Shown here: positions 27,513 through 36,450 of the stretch, piece by piece
Layout: every line of letters begins with the position of its first letter
How positions within the stretch are numbered: position 1 is the first letter of the stretch
Origin: Pseudomonas sp. p1(2021b)
GTDB lineage: Bacteria > Pseudomonadota > Gammaproteobacteria > Pseudomonadales > Pseudomonadaceae
Reading direction: 5' to 3'
NCBI RefSeq assembly: GCF_020151015.1
Contig: NZ_CP083746.1
Span: 4,618,501-4,682,500, forward strand
DNA length: 64,000 nucleotides
Program-made: the position numbers and the translations under genes
Notes under the pieces: generated by a model
What the model saw: the letters and a program-made list of their open reading frames with translations, nothing else
What the model was told of the DNA's origin: nothing
Databases searched by the model: none

Positions 27513-28840
27513 TGGCCCGCTACCAACAACGTTTCGAAGACCTGCTCGGCACCCTGCGCAGTGCCATCGAGCCTGGGGAGCATTTCACCCTCGGTTACAG
27601 TGCCGAGCACTCGCAGTTCGTGCGCCTGAACCATGCCAAGGTACGCCAGGCTGGCCTGGTCAGCCAGGCCAGCGTCCAACTGCGACTGGTGCGCGATGGC
27701 CGCCAGGCGCAGCAGCAGGTCACCCTGGGCGACGACGCCGCCCTCGACAGCCAACGCCTGCGCGACGGCCTCGCACAGTTGCGCCAGACCTTGCCGCTGC
27801 TCCCGGCCGACCCCTACCTGAGGCTCGATGAAAGCGCCTGGCACAGCCACAGCCTGCTGCAGGAGCCGCTACCGGAACTGAGCGAAGTGCTGGCACTGGT
27901 CGAGCGCGAGGCCGGCGACCTGGACCTGGTCGGGATCTATGCCGCAGGCCCCATCTGCCACGGCTTTGCCAGCTCGTTCGGGGCCTTCGGCTGGCACCAG
28001 GCCAACAGCTTCAACTTCGACTGGAGCCTGTTCCATGCCAACGGCCAGGCAGTCAAGGCCAACTATGCGGGCCAGGCCTGGAATGCTGAACACTTCGTCG
28101 CGCGTCTACGCCAGGCCCGTGAGCAACTGGCATTCCTGGGGCGCCCGGCCATCACCCTCAAGCCCGGCCGCTACCGGGCCTACCTGGCCCCCGCGGCCAT
28201 GGACGAGATCGCCGGCATGCTCTGCTGGGGCGGCTTTTCCGCCCAAGCGCTGGCCACCGGCAACAGCCCCCTGCAGCGCCTGTACAACGGCGATGCCTGC
28301 CTCAGCCCACGGGTCAGCGTCGACGAACAGGTCAGCGGTTCGCTGAGCCCGCCGTTTTCCGATGAGGGCTCGCCGCGCCAGGACCTGCGTCTGATCAGCG
28401 AGGGCCGCGCCCTGGAGCGCCTGGTCAGCGCACGCAGCGCTGCCGAGTTCGAACTGCAGGCCAACGGCGCCGACGGCTACGAGTCGCCGTGCGCGCTGAG
28501 CATGGCGCCGGGGCAGCTGGCATCGGCGCAGATCCTCGAGCACCTGGGCACGGGCCTGTACATCAGCAATCTCTGGTACCTGAACTACTCCGACCTGCCG
28601 GCCGCGCGCATGACCGGGCTGACCCGTTTCGCCACTTTCTGGGTCGAGGATGGCCACATCCAGGGGCCAGTCAGCACCATGCGCTTCGACGACAGCCTGT
28701 ACAGTTTGCTGGGCAGCCAATTGGAAGACCTGACCCTCGAGCGGGAATTGATCCTGTCGACCAGCACCTATGGCCAGCGCAGCACCGGATCGAGTCATTT
28801 ACCGGGGGCGTTGGTCAAAGCCCTGACACTGACGCTGTGA
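27512..28840 (+). CDS. TldD/PmbA family protein, TldE-like partner
   Basis: A 442-residue protein of the same superfamily without the HExxxH zinc motif, as expected for the non-catalytic TldE/PmbA partner. The family C-terminal region GTGLYISNLWYLNYSDLPA and the following TGLTRFATFWVEDG are clear. It starts on the A of the preceding stop codon and is therefore translationally coupled to the TldD-like subunit. It ends just before a REP pair, so the operon is probably these two genes only. Confidence 0.87.
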   Translation: MARYQQRFEDLLGTLRSAIEPGEHFTLGYSAEHSQFVRLNHAKVRQAGLVSQASVQLRLVRDGRQAQQQVTLGDDAALDSQRLRDGLAQLRQTLPLLPADPYLRLDESAWHSHSLLQEPLPELSEVLALVEREAGDLDLVGIYAAGPICHGFASSFGAFGWHQANSFNFDWSLFHANGQAVKANYAGQAWNAEHFVARLRQAREQLAFLGRPAITLKPGRYRAYLAPAAMDEIAGMLCWGGFSAQALATGNSPLQRLYNGDACLSPRVSVDEQVSGSLSPPFSDEGSPRQDLRLISEGRALERLVSARSAAEFELQANGADGYESPCALSMAPGQLASAQILEHLGTGLYISNLWYLNYSDLPAARMTGLTRFATFWVEDGHIQGPVSTMRFDDSLYSLLGSQLEDLTLERELILSTSTYGQRSTGSSHLPGALVKALTLTL

Positions 28841-28850
28841 TTGGAGAACA

Positions 28851-28936
28851 GGGGCTGCTGCGCAGCCCTTTCGCGGCACAAGGCCGCTACAGGGAACGCT
28901 GGCGGCCTTGTGCCGCGATCGAGGGCAAAGCCCTCG
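28851..28936. repeat. REP pair, inverted
   Basis: GGGCTGCTGCGCAGCCC with the TTTCGCGGCACAAGGCCGC unit faces GGCGGCCTTGTGCCGCG. It lies between the TldE-like gene and the MFS gene, which are in the same direction. Confidence 0.8.
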
Positions 28937-28976
28937 CCATGGAAGCATCATGCAGTTCCGGAAGAATGAGGTTCAC

Positions 28977-30404
28977 ATGCCCGAACGCGCCCCGCTGGAC
29001 CCCGTCACCGCCCGCTGGATCCCTTGGGTGGTGGCCATCGCCTTCTTCATGCAGTCCCTGGACGGCACCATCCTCAATACCGCCCTGCCCGCCATGGCCC
29101 GCTCCCTGGCCGAAGACCCGCTGCGCATGCAGGGCGTGATCATCGCCTACATGCTCACCGTCGCCTTGTTGATCCCTGCCTCGGGCTGGATCGCCGACCG
29201 TTTCGGCACCAAGCGCATCTTCTTCAGCGCCATCATCCTCTTCAGCCTCGGCTCGCTGCTGTGCGCCATGGCCAATAGCCTGACCTTCCTGATCCTCGCC
29301 CGGGTCATCCAAGGCCTGGGCGGCGCCCTGATGTTGCCGGTCGGCCGGCTGGTGGTGCTACGCGCCTACCCGCGCTCGGAGCTGGTGCGAATCATGAGCT
29401 TCGTCACCATCCCCGGCCTGCTCGGCCCCCTGCTGGGGCCGACGCTGGGCGGCTGGCTGGTGGAGATCCTCAGCTGGCACTGGATCTTCCTGATCAACCT
29501 GCCCGTCGGCGCACTGGGCTGCTATGCCGTGTGGAAGTTCATCCCCGACCTGCGCGGCGTCGAGCGCACCACGTTCGACGGCCCTGGTTTCATCCTGTTC
29601 GGCGCGGCGATGGTGCTGATCACCATCGCCATGGAGGGCCTGGGCGAACTGCACCTGCCACACCTGCGGGTCATGCTCCTGCTGTTCGCCGGCATGGCGT
29701 GCCTGGCCGCGTACTGGCTGCGCGCCGGGCGCGACCCGGAGCCGCTGTTCCCGCCCAGCCTGTTCCGTGTGCGCACCTTCGCCATCGGCATCCTCGGTAA
29801 CCTGTTCGCGCGCCTGGGCAGCGGCGCCCTGCCCTTCCTCGTGCCACTGCTGTTGCAGGTGGCGCTGGGCTATTCACCGGCCGAGGCCGGCATGAGCATG
29901 ATCCCGCTGGCGGCGGCGGCGATGCTGGCCAAATCCATCGCCGGCCCGCTGATCGAGCGCTTCGGCTACCGCATCATCCTCACCGGCAACACCCTGCTAC
30001 TCGGTGTGCTGTTGGCCAGCCTGGGGCTGGTGGACGAACAGACGCCCTATGCCCTGCTGTTGGTACAACTGGCCCTGCTCGGCGCGGTCAACTCGATGCA
30101 GTTCACGGCCATGAACACCGTGACCCTGATCGACCTGGACGACGCCCACGCCAGCAGCGGCAACAGCCTGTTGTCGGTGGTCGCGCAACTGTCGCTGAGC
30201 CTGGGGGTGGCCTGTGCCGGTGCCCTGCTTGGTGGCTTCAGTGCAGCCGGCAGCGCCGAAGGCGTGGAAAGCACGCTGGGGGCCTTCCAGCTGACCTTCC
30301 TGACCATCGGCCTGATGGCCATGCTCGCGGCAGCGATCTTCCTGCAACTCGCGCCGACGGACGGAAGGCGCGCCCGTCGTCCGGAAGCGCACATGGAGTC
30401 GTAG
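28977..30404 (+). CDS. MFS multidrug transporter, DHA2 family
   Basis: A 475-residue inner-membrane transporter with about 14 hydrophobic segments, the pattern of the EmrB/QacA drug:proton antiporters. The DHA2 TM1 signature SLDGTILNTALPAMARSL and the loop 2-3 motif GWIADRFGTKRIFF are present, as is the TM5 proline motif region GPLLGPTLGGWLVE. The start at 28977 (MPERAPLDPV) has GAGG 5 bases upstream; earlier in-frame ATGs add unrelated residues. No membrane fusion protein or regulator is adjacent, so the substrate and control are unknown. Confidence 0.9.
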   Translation: MPERAPLDPVTARWIPWVVAIAFFMQSLDGTILNTALPAMARSLAEDPLRMQGVIIAYMLTVALLIPASGWIADRFGTKRIFFSAIILFSLGSLLCAMANSLTFLILARVIQGLGGALMLPVGRLVVLRAYPRSELVRIMSFVTIPGLLGPLLGPTLGGWLVEILSWHWIFLINLPVGALGCYAVWKFIPDLRGVERTTFDGPGFILFGAAMVLITIAMEGLGELHLPHLRVMLLLFAGMACLAAYWLRAGRDPEPLFPPSLFRVRTFAIGILGNLFARLGSGALPFLVPLLLQVALGYSPAEAGMSMIPLAAAAMLAKSIAGPLIERFGYRIILTGNTLLLGVLLASLGLVDEQTPYALLLVQLALLGAVNSMQFTAMNTVTLIDLDDAHASSGNSLLSVVAQLSLSLGVACAGALLGGFSAAGSAEGVESTLGAFQLTFLTIGLMAMLAAAIFLQLAPTDGRRARRPEAHMES

Positions 30405-30468
30405 GGCGAATGGCCACGAGGCTGCTAGACTGTGCGGCATTTTTCGCTTCGCAACGCAGGCCCGCCTC

Positions 30469-31854
30469 GTGACCACCGACTCCACCGCCTTCGCCACCCT
30501 GCCGCTGTCCGCTGCCATGCTGGCCAACCTGGACGCCCTCGGCTACACCTCGATGACGCCGATCCAGGCCCAGAGCCTGCCGGTCATCCTCAAGGGCCAG
30601 GACCTGATCGCCCAGGCCAAGACCGGCAGCGGCAAGACCGCCGCCTTCGGCATCGGCCTGCTCAACCCGCTCAACCCGCGCTACTTCGGCTGCCAGGCTC
30701 TGGTGCTGTGCCCGACCCGCGAGCTCGCCGACCAGGTGGCCAAGGAATTGCGTCGCCTGGCCCGGGCCGAGGACAACATCAAGGTCCTCACTCTCTGTGG
30801 TGGCGTGTCCCTCGGCCCGCAGATCGCCTCGCTGGAGCATGGTGCGCACATCATCGTCGGCACCCCGGGCCGGGTGCAGCAGCATCTGGACAAGGGCACT
30901 CTAGTGCTCGACGGGCTCAACACCCTGGTCCTGGACGAGGCCGACCGCATGCTCGACATGGGCTTCTTCGACGCCATCGCCAGCATCATCGGCAAGACCC
31001 CGTCGCGCCGCCAGACCCTGCTGTTCTCGGCCACCTACCCGGCCGGCATCGAGCAACTGGCCGCCGATTTCATGCGCAAGCCTCAACAGGTGAAGGTCGA
31101 GAGCCTGCACGCCGACAACCAGATCGAGCAGCGCTTCATCGAGATCGACCCGCAACAGCGCCTGGAAGCCGTCACCCGCGTGCTGGGCCATTACCGCCCA
31201 CAATCGTGCGTGGCGTTCTGCTTCACCAAGCAGCAGTGCGAGGACGTGGTCGCCCACCTGACCGCCAAGGGCATCGTCGCCCAGGCCCTACACGGCGACC
31301 TGGAGCAGCGCGACCGCGACCAGGTGCTGACGATGTTCGCCAACCGCAGCAGCTCGGTACTGGTCGCCACCGACGTGGCCGCCCGTGGCCTGGACATCGA
31401 TGGCCTGGACATGGTCATCAACGTCGAACTGGCCCGTGATGCCGAGATCCATGTGCACCGCGTCGGCCGAACCGGGCGCGCAGGCGAGAAAGGCATCGCC
31501 ATCAGCCTGGTCGCCCCTGCCGAAGGGCATCGCGCCCAGGCTATCGAAGACCTGCAGAAGCGCCCGCTGCGCTGGGAACAGCTCGACAGCCTGAAGAACA
31601 AGGGCGGTGAGCCACTGCTGCCGACCATGACCACCCTGTGCATCGCTGCGGGGCGCAAGGACAAGCTGCGCCCAGGTGACATCCTGGGGGCGCTGACCGG
31701 CGATGCCGGGATTGCGGGCAAGCAGGTGGGCAAGATCGCCATCTTCGACTTCCAGGCGTTCGTGGCCGTGGAGCGCGCCGTGGCCAAGCAGGCCATGCAG
31801 CGCTTGAACAGCGGCAAGATCAAGGGCCGATCCCTGAAAGTCCGCATCGTCTGA
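30469..31854 (+). CDS. dbpA: ATP-dependent RNA helicase DbpA
   Basis: DbpA is a DEAD-box helicase acting in 50S subunit assembly, targeted to helix 92 of 23S rRNA. The 461-residue protein has the Q motif region MTPIQAQSLP, motif I AKTGSGKT, motif II DEAD in [13 protein letters not shown], motif III FSATYP and motif VI HRVGRTGRAG. The last about 75 residues (LCIAAGRKDKLRPGDILGAL onward) are the DbpA-specific RRM-like domain that binds the rRNA hairpin. The start is GTG at 30469. It is preceded by the MFS gene with 64 bases between; a TAGACT at 30426 could be a -10 box. Confidence 0.95.
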   Translation: MTTDSTAFATLPLSAAMLANLDALGYTSMTPIQAQSLPVILKGQDLIAQAKTGSGKTAAFGIGLLNPLNPRYFGCQALVLCPTRELADQVAKELRRLARAEDNIKVLTLCGGVSLGPQIASLEHGAHIIVGTPGRVQQHLDKGTLVLDGLNTLVLDEADRMLDMGFFDAIASIIGKTPSRRQTLLFSATYPAGIEQLAADFMRKPQQVKVESLHADNQIEQRFIEIDPQQRLEAVTRVLGHYRPQSCVAFCFTKQQCEDVVAHLTAKGIVAQALHGDLEQRDRDQVLTMFANRSSSVLVATDVAARGLDIDGLDMVINVELARDAEIHVHRVGRTGRAGEKGIAISLVAPAEGHRAQAIEDLQKRPLRWEQLDSLKNKGGEPLLPTMTTLCIAAGRKDKLRPGDILGALTGDAGIAGKQVGKIAIFDFQAFVAVERAVAKQAMQRLNSGKIKGRSLKVRIV

Positions 31855-31865
31855 CCTATTTTCCT

Positions 31866-31904
31866 GGGGCCGCTGTGCCGCGAAAGGGCTGCACAGCAGC
31901 CCCG
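31866..31904. repeat. Single REP-like unit
   Basis: GTGCCGCGAAAGGGCTGC followed by CAGCAGCCCC forms one unit of the common REP family without its inverted partner. It lies in the 72 bases between dbpA and the flavoprotein gene. Confidence 0.6.
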
Positions 31905-31926
31905 GCAGTCTTGAAGAGGTAACACC

Positions 31927-33108
31927 GTGCATTCCACCGACGTGATCATCCTCGGCGCTGGCGCCGCCGGCCTGATGTGCGCCCAGCTCACCGCCCGCCG
32001 CAGCCGCCGTGTGCTGGTGCTCGACCACGCCAACAAGCCAGGCAAGAAGATCCTCATGTCCGGGGGCGGTCGCTGCAACTTCACCAACCTGTACACCGAG
32101 CCGGCCAATTTCCTCTCGCACAACCCGCATTTCTGCAAGTCGGCCCTGGCCCGCTACACCCAGTGGGACTTCATCGAGCTGGTGGCCAAGCACGCCGTGC
32201 CCTACCACGAGAAGAAGCTCGGCCAGCTGTTCTGCGACAACAAGGCCAGCGACATCCTCGACATGCTGCTGGCCGAGTGCGACGAGGCCGGCGCCGAGAT
32301 TCGCATGCACACCAGCATCGAACAGATCGAGAAGACCGAAGGCGGCTACCTGCTGCAGACCAGCGCCGGCCAGTTCGCCTGCCAATCCCTGGTGATCGCC
32401 ACCGGCGGCCTGTCGATCCCGACCCTGGGCGCTACCGGCTTTGGCTACCAAGTGGCGCGCCAATTTGGCCACAGCCTGCTGCCCACGCGCGCCGGTCTGG
32501 TGCCATTCACCATCACCGAGCCCCAACTCAAGGCACTATGCACCGAGCTTTCCGGCACTTCGCTGGACTGCATCGCCAGCTGCAACGGCACCAGCTTCCG
32601 GGAAAACCTGCTGTTCACCCACCGCGGCCTGAGCGGCCCGGCGATCCTGCAGATCTCCTCGTTCTGGGAGGCCGGCGACACAGTCGAACTCAACCTGCTG
32701 CCGGACCGCGATGCACTGGCCTGGCTGCAGCAGGTCCAGGCCGAGCGCGCCAATGCCGAGCTCAAGACCGTGCTGGCCGAGGTGTTCACCCGCAAACTGG
32801 CCAACCTGTTGGCCGAACAGTGGTTCGTCTCCAAGCCGATGAAACAGTACACCCCGGCCGAACTGGCCGAGGTCGCCGAAAGGCTGTCGGCCTGGCAGGT
32901 GGTGCCGGCCGGTACCGAGGGCTACCGCACCGCCGAGGTGACCTTGGGCGGCGTGGATACCCGCGAGGTCTCGTCCAAGACCATGGAATCGCTCAAGAGC
33001 CCGGGGCTGTATTTCATCGGCGAGGTGCTGGACGTGACCGGCCACCTGGGTGGTTTCAACTTCCAGTGGGCCTGGGCTTCGGCCAACGCCGCAGCGCAGT
33101 TCGTGTAG
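31927..33108 (+). CDS. FAD-dependent oxidoreductase, HI0933/YhiN family
   Basis: A 393-residue flavoprotein of the BaiN/YhiN (HI0933-like) family. The N-terminal dinucleotide-binding motif is GAGAAGLMCAQ, followed by the family signature KPGKKILMSGGGRCNFTN. The C-terminal FAD-contact region reads GEVLDVTGHLGGFNFQWAW. The start is GTG at 31927 with AGAGG before it. Members have been linked to NAD(P)-dependent reductions, but the substrate is not established. It follows dbpA on the same strand. Confidence 0.92.
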   Translation: MHSTDVIILGAGAAGLMCAQLTARRSRRVLVLDHANKPGKKILMSGGGRCNFTNLYTEPANFLSHNPHFCKSALARYTQWDFIELVAKHAVPYHEKKLGQLFCDNKASDILDMLLAECDEAGAEIRMHTSIEQIEKTEGGYLLQTSAGQFACQSLVIATGGLSIPTLGATGFGYQVARQFGHSLLPTRAGLVPFTITEPQLKALCTELSGTSLDCIASCNGTSFRENLLFTHRGLSGPAILQISSFWEAGDTVELNLLPDRDALAWLQQVQAERANAELKTVLAEVFTRKLANLLAEQWFVSKPMKQYTPAELAEVAERLSAWQVVPAGTEGYRTAEVTLGGVDTREVSSKTMESLKSPGLYFIGEVLDVTGHLGGFNFQWAWASANAAAQFV

Positions 33109-33174
33109 AGTAGAATCCTTTCAGCAGCACGGAACGCTTCTTGCTGGTCCGTGTGGCAATGCCGGCATTGTATT

Positions 33175-33279
33175 GGGGCTGCTACGCAGCCCATCGCGGG
33201 ACAAGCCCGCTCCTACAGGGGTTACGCACACCCCTTTGGTAGGGCTTGTCCCGCGATGGGGCGCGCAGCGGCCCCACGA
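33175..33279. repeat. REP pair, GCGGGACAAGCCCGC family
   Basis: CCATCGCGGGACAAGCCCGC with CTCCTAC faces a GGTAGGGCTTGTCCCGCG partner. This sub-family uses GGGCTTGTCCCGC in place of GGCCTTGTGCCGC. It lies upstream of the YccS-type gene. Confidence 0.8.
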
Positions 33280-33325
33280 TGGACGGCGCGAAAGGTATCC
33301 ATTCGATCACTGCCAGCAGGCCATC

Positions 33326-35506
33326 ATGTCATCGAGTTCGCTCCGTCATTCATTGCGTCGCCTTTGGGGCCAAGACAAGTTCAGCTACAGCATCCGGGTG
33401 ACGGTCGCCCTGACCGGCAGCATGGCCCTGTGCTGGTACCAGGACGAAATGGCCCTGTTGATCCCGCTGTTCCTGGGCATCATCGCCAGCGCCCTGGCCG
33501 AGACCGACGACGGCTGGCAAGGCCGCCTGAGTGCGCTGGCCGTGACCCTGGTGTGCTTCGCCATCGCCGCGCTGTCGGTGGAGCTGTTGTTCCCCTACCC
33601 CTGGCTGTTCGCCGGCGCGCTGGCCCTGGCCACCTTCGGCCTGACCATGCTTGGCGCCCTGGGCGAGCGCTACGGCGCCATCGCCTCGGCCACGCTGATC
33701 CTTTCGGTGTACACCATGATCGGCGTGGACCAGCGCGGCGGCCAGGTCAGCGACTTCTGGCACGAACCCCTGCTGCTGGTGGCAGGCGCGGCCTGGTACG
33801 GCCTGCTGTCGGTGCTGTGGCAGGCCCTGTTTTCCAACCAGCCGGTACAGCAGAGCCTGGCCAAGCTGTTCCTCGAGCTCGGCCGCTACCTCAAGCTCAA
33901 GGCCAACCTGTTCGAGCCGATCCGCAACCTGGACCTCGAGGCCCGGCGTCTGGAGCTGGCGCAGCAGAACGGCAAGGTGGTGGCGGCCCTGAATGCGGCC
34001 AAGGAGATCATCCTGCACCGGGTCGGCAACAGCCAGCCGAATTCCAAGGTCAGCCGCTACCTCAAGCTGTACTTCCTGGCCCAGGACATCCATGAGCGGG
34101 TCAGCGCTTCGCACTACCCCTACAACGCCTTGGCCGAAGCGTTCTTCCACAGCGATGTGATGTTCCGTTGCCAGCGCCTGCTGCGCCAGCAGGGCTCGGC
34201 CTGCCAGCAATTGTCGCAGTCGATCCGCCTGCGCCAGCCGTTCGTCTATGGCACAGGTTTCGCCGAAGCGCTGGAAGACCTCAATGCCTCGCTGGAGCAC
34301 CTGCGCATCCAGAGCAACCCGGCCTGGCGCAGCCTGCTGCGCTCCTTGCGGGCGTTGGCCGGCAACCTGGCGACTCTCGACCGCCTGCTGGGCGCCGCCA
34401 GCAACCCGGACAGCCTGGCCGACACCGGCGACAGCAGCCTGCTGGACCGCTCACCGCGCAACCTCGAGGACGTCTGGAGCCGCCTGCGCACCCAGCTGAC
34501 ACCGACCTCGCTGCTGTTCCGCCATGCCCTGCGCCTGTCCCTGGCACTGTCGGTGGGCTACGGCATGGTGCACCTGATCCACCCGACCCAGGGCTACTGG
34601 ATCATCCTCACCACCCTGTTCGTCTGCCAGCCCAACTACGGCGCCACCCGGCGCAAGCTGGTGCAGCGTATCCTCGGTACCGCCATCGGCCTGACCGTGG
34701 GGTGGGCACTGTTCGACCTGTTCCCCAGCCCGATCATCCAGTCCATGTTCGCGGTGGTCGCCGGGGTGGTGTTCTTCGTCAACCGCACCACCCGCTACAC
34801 CCTGGCCACCGCAGCGATCACGCTGATGGTGCTGTTCTGCTTCAACCAGATCGGCGACGGCTATGGCCTGTTCCTGCCCCGCCTGTTCGATACCCTGGTC
34901 GGCAGCCTGATCGCCATCGTTGCGGTCTTCCTGGTACTGCCCGACTGGCAGGGTCGGCGATTGAACAAGGTCCTGGCCAATACCCTGGCCTGCGCCAGCG
35001 TCTACCTGCGCCAGATCATGCAGCAGTATGCCCATGGCAAACGCGACGACCTGGCCTACCGCCTGGCCCGGCGCAACGCGCACAACGCCGACGCAGCCCT
35101 GTCCACCACCCTGGCCAACATGCTCATGGAGCCTGGGCACTTTCGCAAGGACGCAGACGTGGGCTTTCGCTTCCTGGTGCTTTCCCACACGCTGCTCAGC
35201 TACCTCTCCGGCCTGGGCGCCCATCGCGACACCGCGCTGCCGGCCGAAGTCCACGAGCAATTGATCGACGGTGCCGGCCAGGGCCTGGCCAACAGCCTCG
35301 ATGAGATCGCCAACGGCCTGGCAGCGGGCTTGCCAGTGGCCGTCCACAGCGACACGGAAGAAGCCCTGGCCGATACCCTGGAACAGATGCCCGAGGAGCT
35401 GGATGAACACCAACGCCTGGTGCAGACCCAACTGGCGCTGATCTGCCGTCAGTTGGGGCCTTTGCGCACCCTGGCAGGCCACCTCATCAAGACACCTGAC
35501 GCCTAG
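33326..35506 (+). CDS. YccS/FUSC family inner-membrane protein
   Basis: A 726-residue protein of the YccS family (fusaric acid resistance/aromatic efflux-like). It has two hydrophobic blocks of about five segments each (roughly 20-145 and 395-520), separated and followed by soluble helical regions, which is the YccS/YhfK arrangement. The start at 33326 (MSSSSLRHSL) matches the family length. The open frame continues 92 residues upstream through REP sequence and is rejected. No membrane fusion partner is adjacent, and the substrate is unknown. Its stop overlaps the convergent cyclodeaminase stop by four bases. Confidence 0.9.
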   Translation: MSSSSLRHSLRRLWGQDKFSYSIRVTVALTGSMALCWYQDEMALLIPLFLGIIASALAETDDGWQGRLSALAVTLVCFAIAALSVELLFPYPWLFAGALALATFGLTMLGALGERYGAIASATLILSVYTMIGVDQRGGQVSDFWHEPLLLVAGAAWYGLLSVLWQALFSNQPVQQSLAKLFLELGRYLKLKANLFEPIRNLDLEARRLELAQQNGKVVAALNAAKEIILHRVGNSQPNSKVSRYLKLYFLAQDIHERVSASHYPYNALAEAFFHSDVMFRCQRLLRQQGSACQQLSQSIRLRQPFVYGTGFAEALEDLNASLEHLRIQSNPAWRSLLRSLRALAGNLATLDRLLGAASNPDSLADTGDSSLLDRSPRNLEDVWSRLRTQLTPTSLLFRHALRLSLALSVGYGMVHLIHPTQGYWIILTTLFVCQPNYGATRRKLVQRILGTAIGLTVGWALFDLFPSPIIQSMFAVVAGVVFFVNRTTRYTLATAAITLMVLFCFNQIGDGYGLFLPRLFDTLVGSLIAIVAVFLVLPDWQGRRLNKVLANTLACASVYLRQIMQQYAHGKRDDLAYRLARRNAHNADAALSTTLANMLMEPGHFRKDADVGFRFLVLSHTLLSYLSGLGAHRDTALPAEVHEQLIDGAGQGLANSLDEIANGLAAGLPVAVHSDTEEALADTLEQMPEELDEHQRLVQTQLALICRQLGPLRTLAGHLIKTPDA

Positions 35507-36450
35507 CGCTGCAGCGACGCCCAGGCGCACTGGGCGATCTGCGCGTCCTGGATCGCGACCCCCGTGAGGTCCGCCAGCGTCACCTGGTCATCATGTTCAC
35601 GCCCCGGCGCCTGCCCTGCGAGCACGGCGCCCAATTCCACCAATTGCGCCCGCTCGATCAGCCCGGCCTCGAGCGCATGGGAAACTTCGCCGTACTGGCT
35701 GCACTGGGCCGCCGAGTCGACAATGATCCGCTGCGCCATCCCCACCAAAGCGGGGTCCAGCTCCTGCTTGCCGACACTATCGGCCCCTAGCGCGGTGACA
35801 TGGGTGCCTGGCCGTATCCACGCCGCCTGCAGCAGCGGCTCGCGCGATGGGGTGGCACAAACGATCAGGTTGGCGGCTTGCGCGACCTCCTGGGGCTTGC
35901 TGGCGACCCGCACATTGAACCCCAGCGTCCGGGCGAACCCACGATAGGCCTCCAGCCGCGCCGGGTCGCGCCCCCACACAACCAGCTCGCGGCAGGCCGT
36001 CACCGGCATGAGGTGCGCCAGTTGCAGGCGAGCCTGCATCCCGGTGCCCAGCATGCCAATGGCCTCGACCCGGCTCGGCGCCAGCAGCCGGGCGACGATT
36101 CGCCCAGCCAGCGCAGTGCGGATGCACGTCAGCCAGCCGCCATCGGCCAGCAAGCCCAGCGGCGCCCCGGTCCTGGCGCAGAACACCAGCATCATCCCGT
36201 CGTTGCTTTCGAGCCCCTTGCCGGGGTTGTCGTAGAAACCGGTGGACACCTTCACGGTAAAGGTCTCGCTGCCTTCCAGGTAGGCCGACTTGATGCAGCA
36301 ATCCCCATTGGCATGCGGGAAGGCGAAGGCTTGCACCGGCGGCACCTGCACGCGCCCTTCGGAAAAGGCCACGAAGCCTTCCTCCAGGCGCAGTACCGCC
36401 TGTTCGATGTCCAGGCTGGCGAGGATCGCCTGCCGATCGAAGACCTTCAT
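35503..36450 (-). CDS. Ornithine cyclodeaminase/mu-crystallin family protein
   Basis: A 315-residue NAD(P)-dependent enzyme of the OCD/mu-crystallin family. The dinucleotide-binding motif GMLGTGMQARLQLAHL sits in mid-protein, followed by GADSVGKQELDPAL, a family hallmark. Substrates in this family include ornithine, alanine and cyclic imino acids. The ATG at 36450 overlaps the stop of the threonine dehydratase-like gene (ATGA), so the two are coupled. The pairing resembles EutB/EutC of ectoine use, but no other ectoine gene is present. Substrate not determined. Confidence 0.87.
   Translation of the reverse strand: MKVFDRQAILASLDIEQAVLRLEEGFVAFSEGRVQVPPVQAFAFPHANGDCCIKSAYLEGSETFTVKVSTGFYDNPGKGLESNDGMMLVFCARTGAPLGLLADGGWLTCIRTALAGRIVARLLAPSRVEAIGMLGTGMQARLQLAHLMPVTACRELVVWGRDPARLEAYRGFARTLGFNVRVASKPQEVAQAANLIVCATPSREPLLQAAWIRPGTHVTALGADSVGKQELDPALVGMAQRIIVDSAAQCSQYGEVSHALEAGLIERAQLVELGAVLAGQAPGREHDDQVTLADLTGVAIQDAQIAQCAWASLQR

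Noticed and set aside
33050..33325. N-terminal extension of the YccS-type protein
   Set aside because: The extension overlaps the flavoprotein gene end and a REP pair; family length fits the start at 33326.
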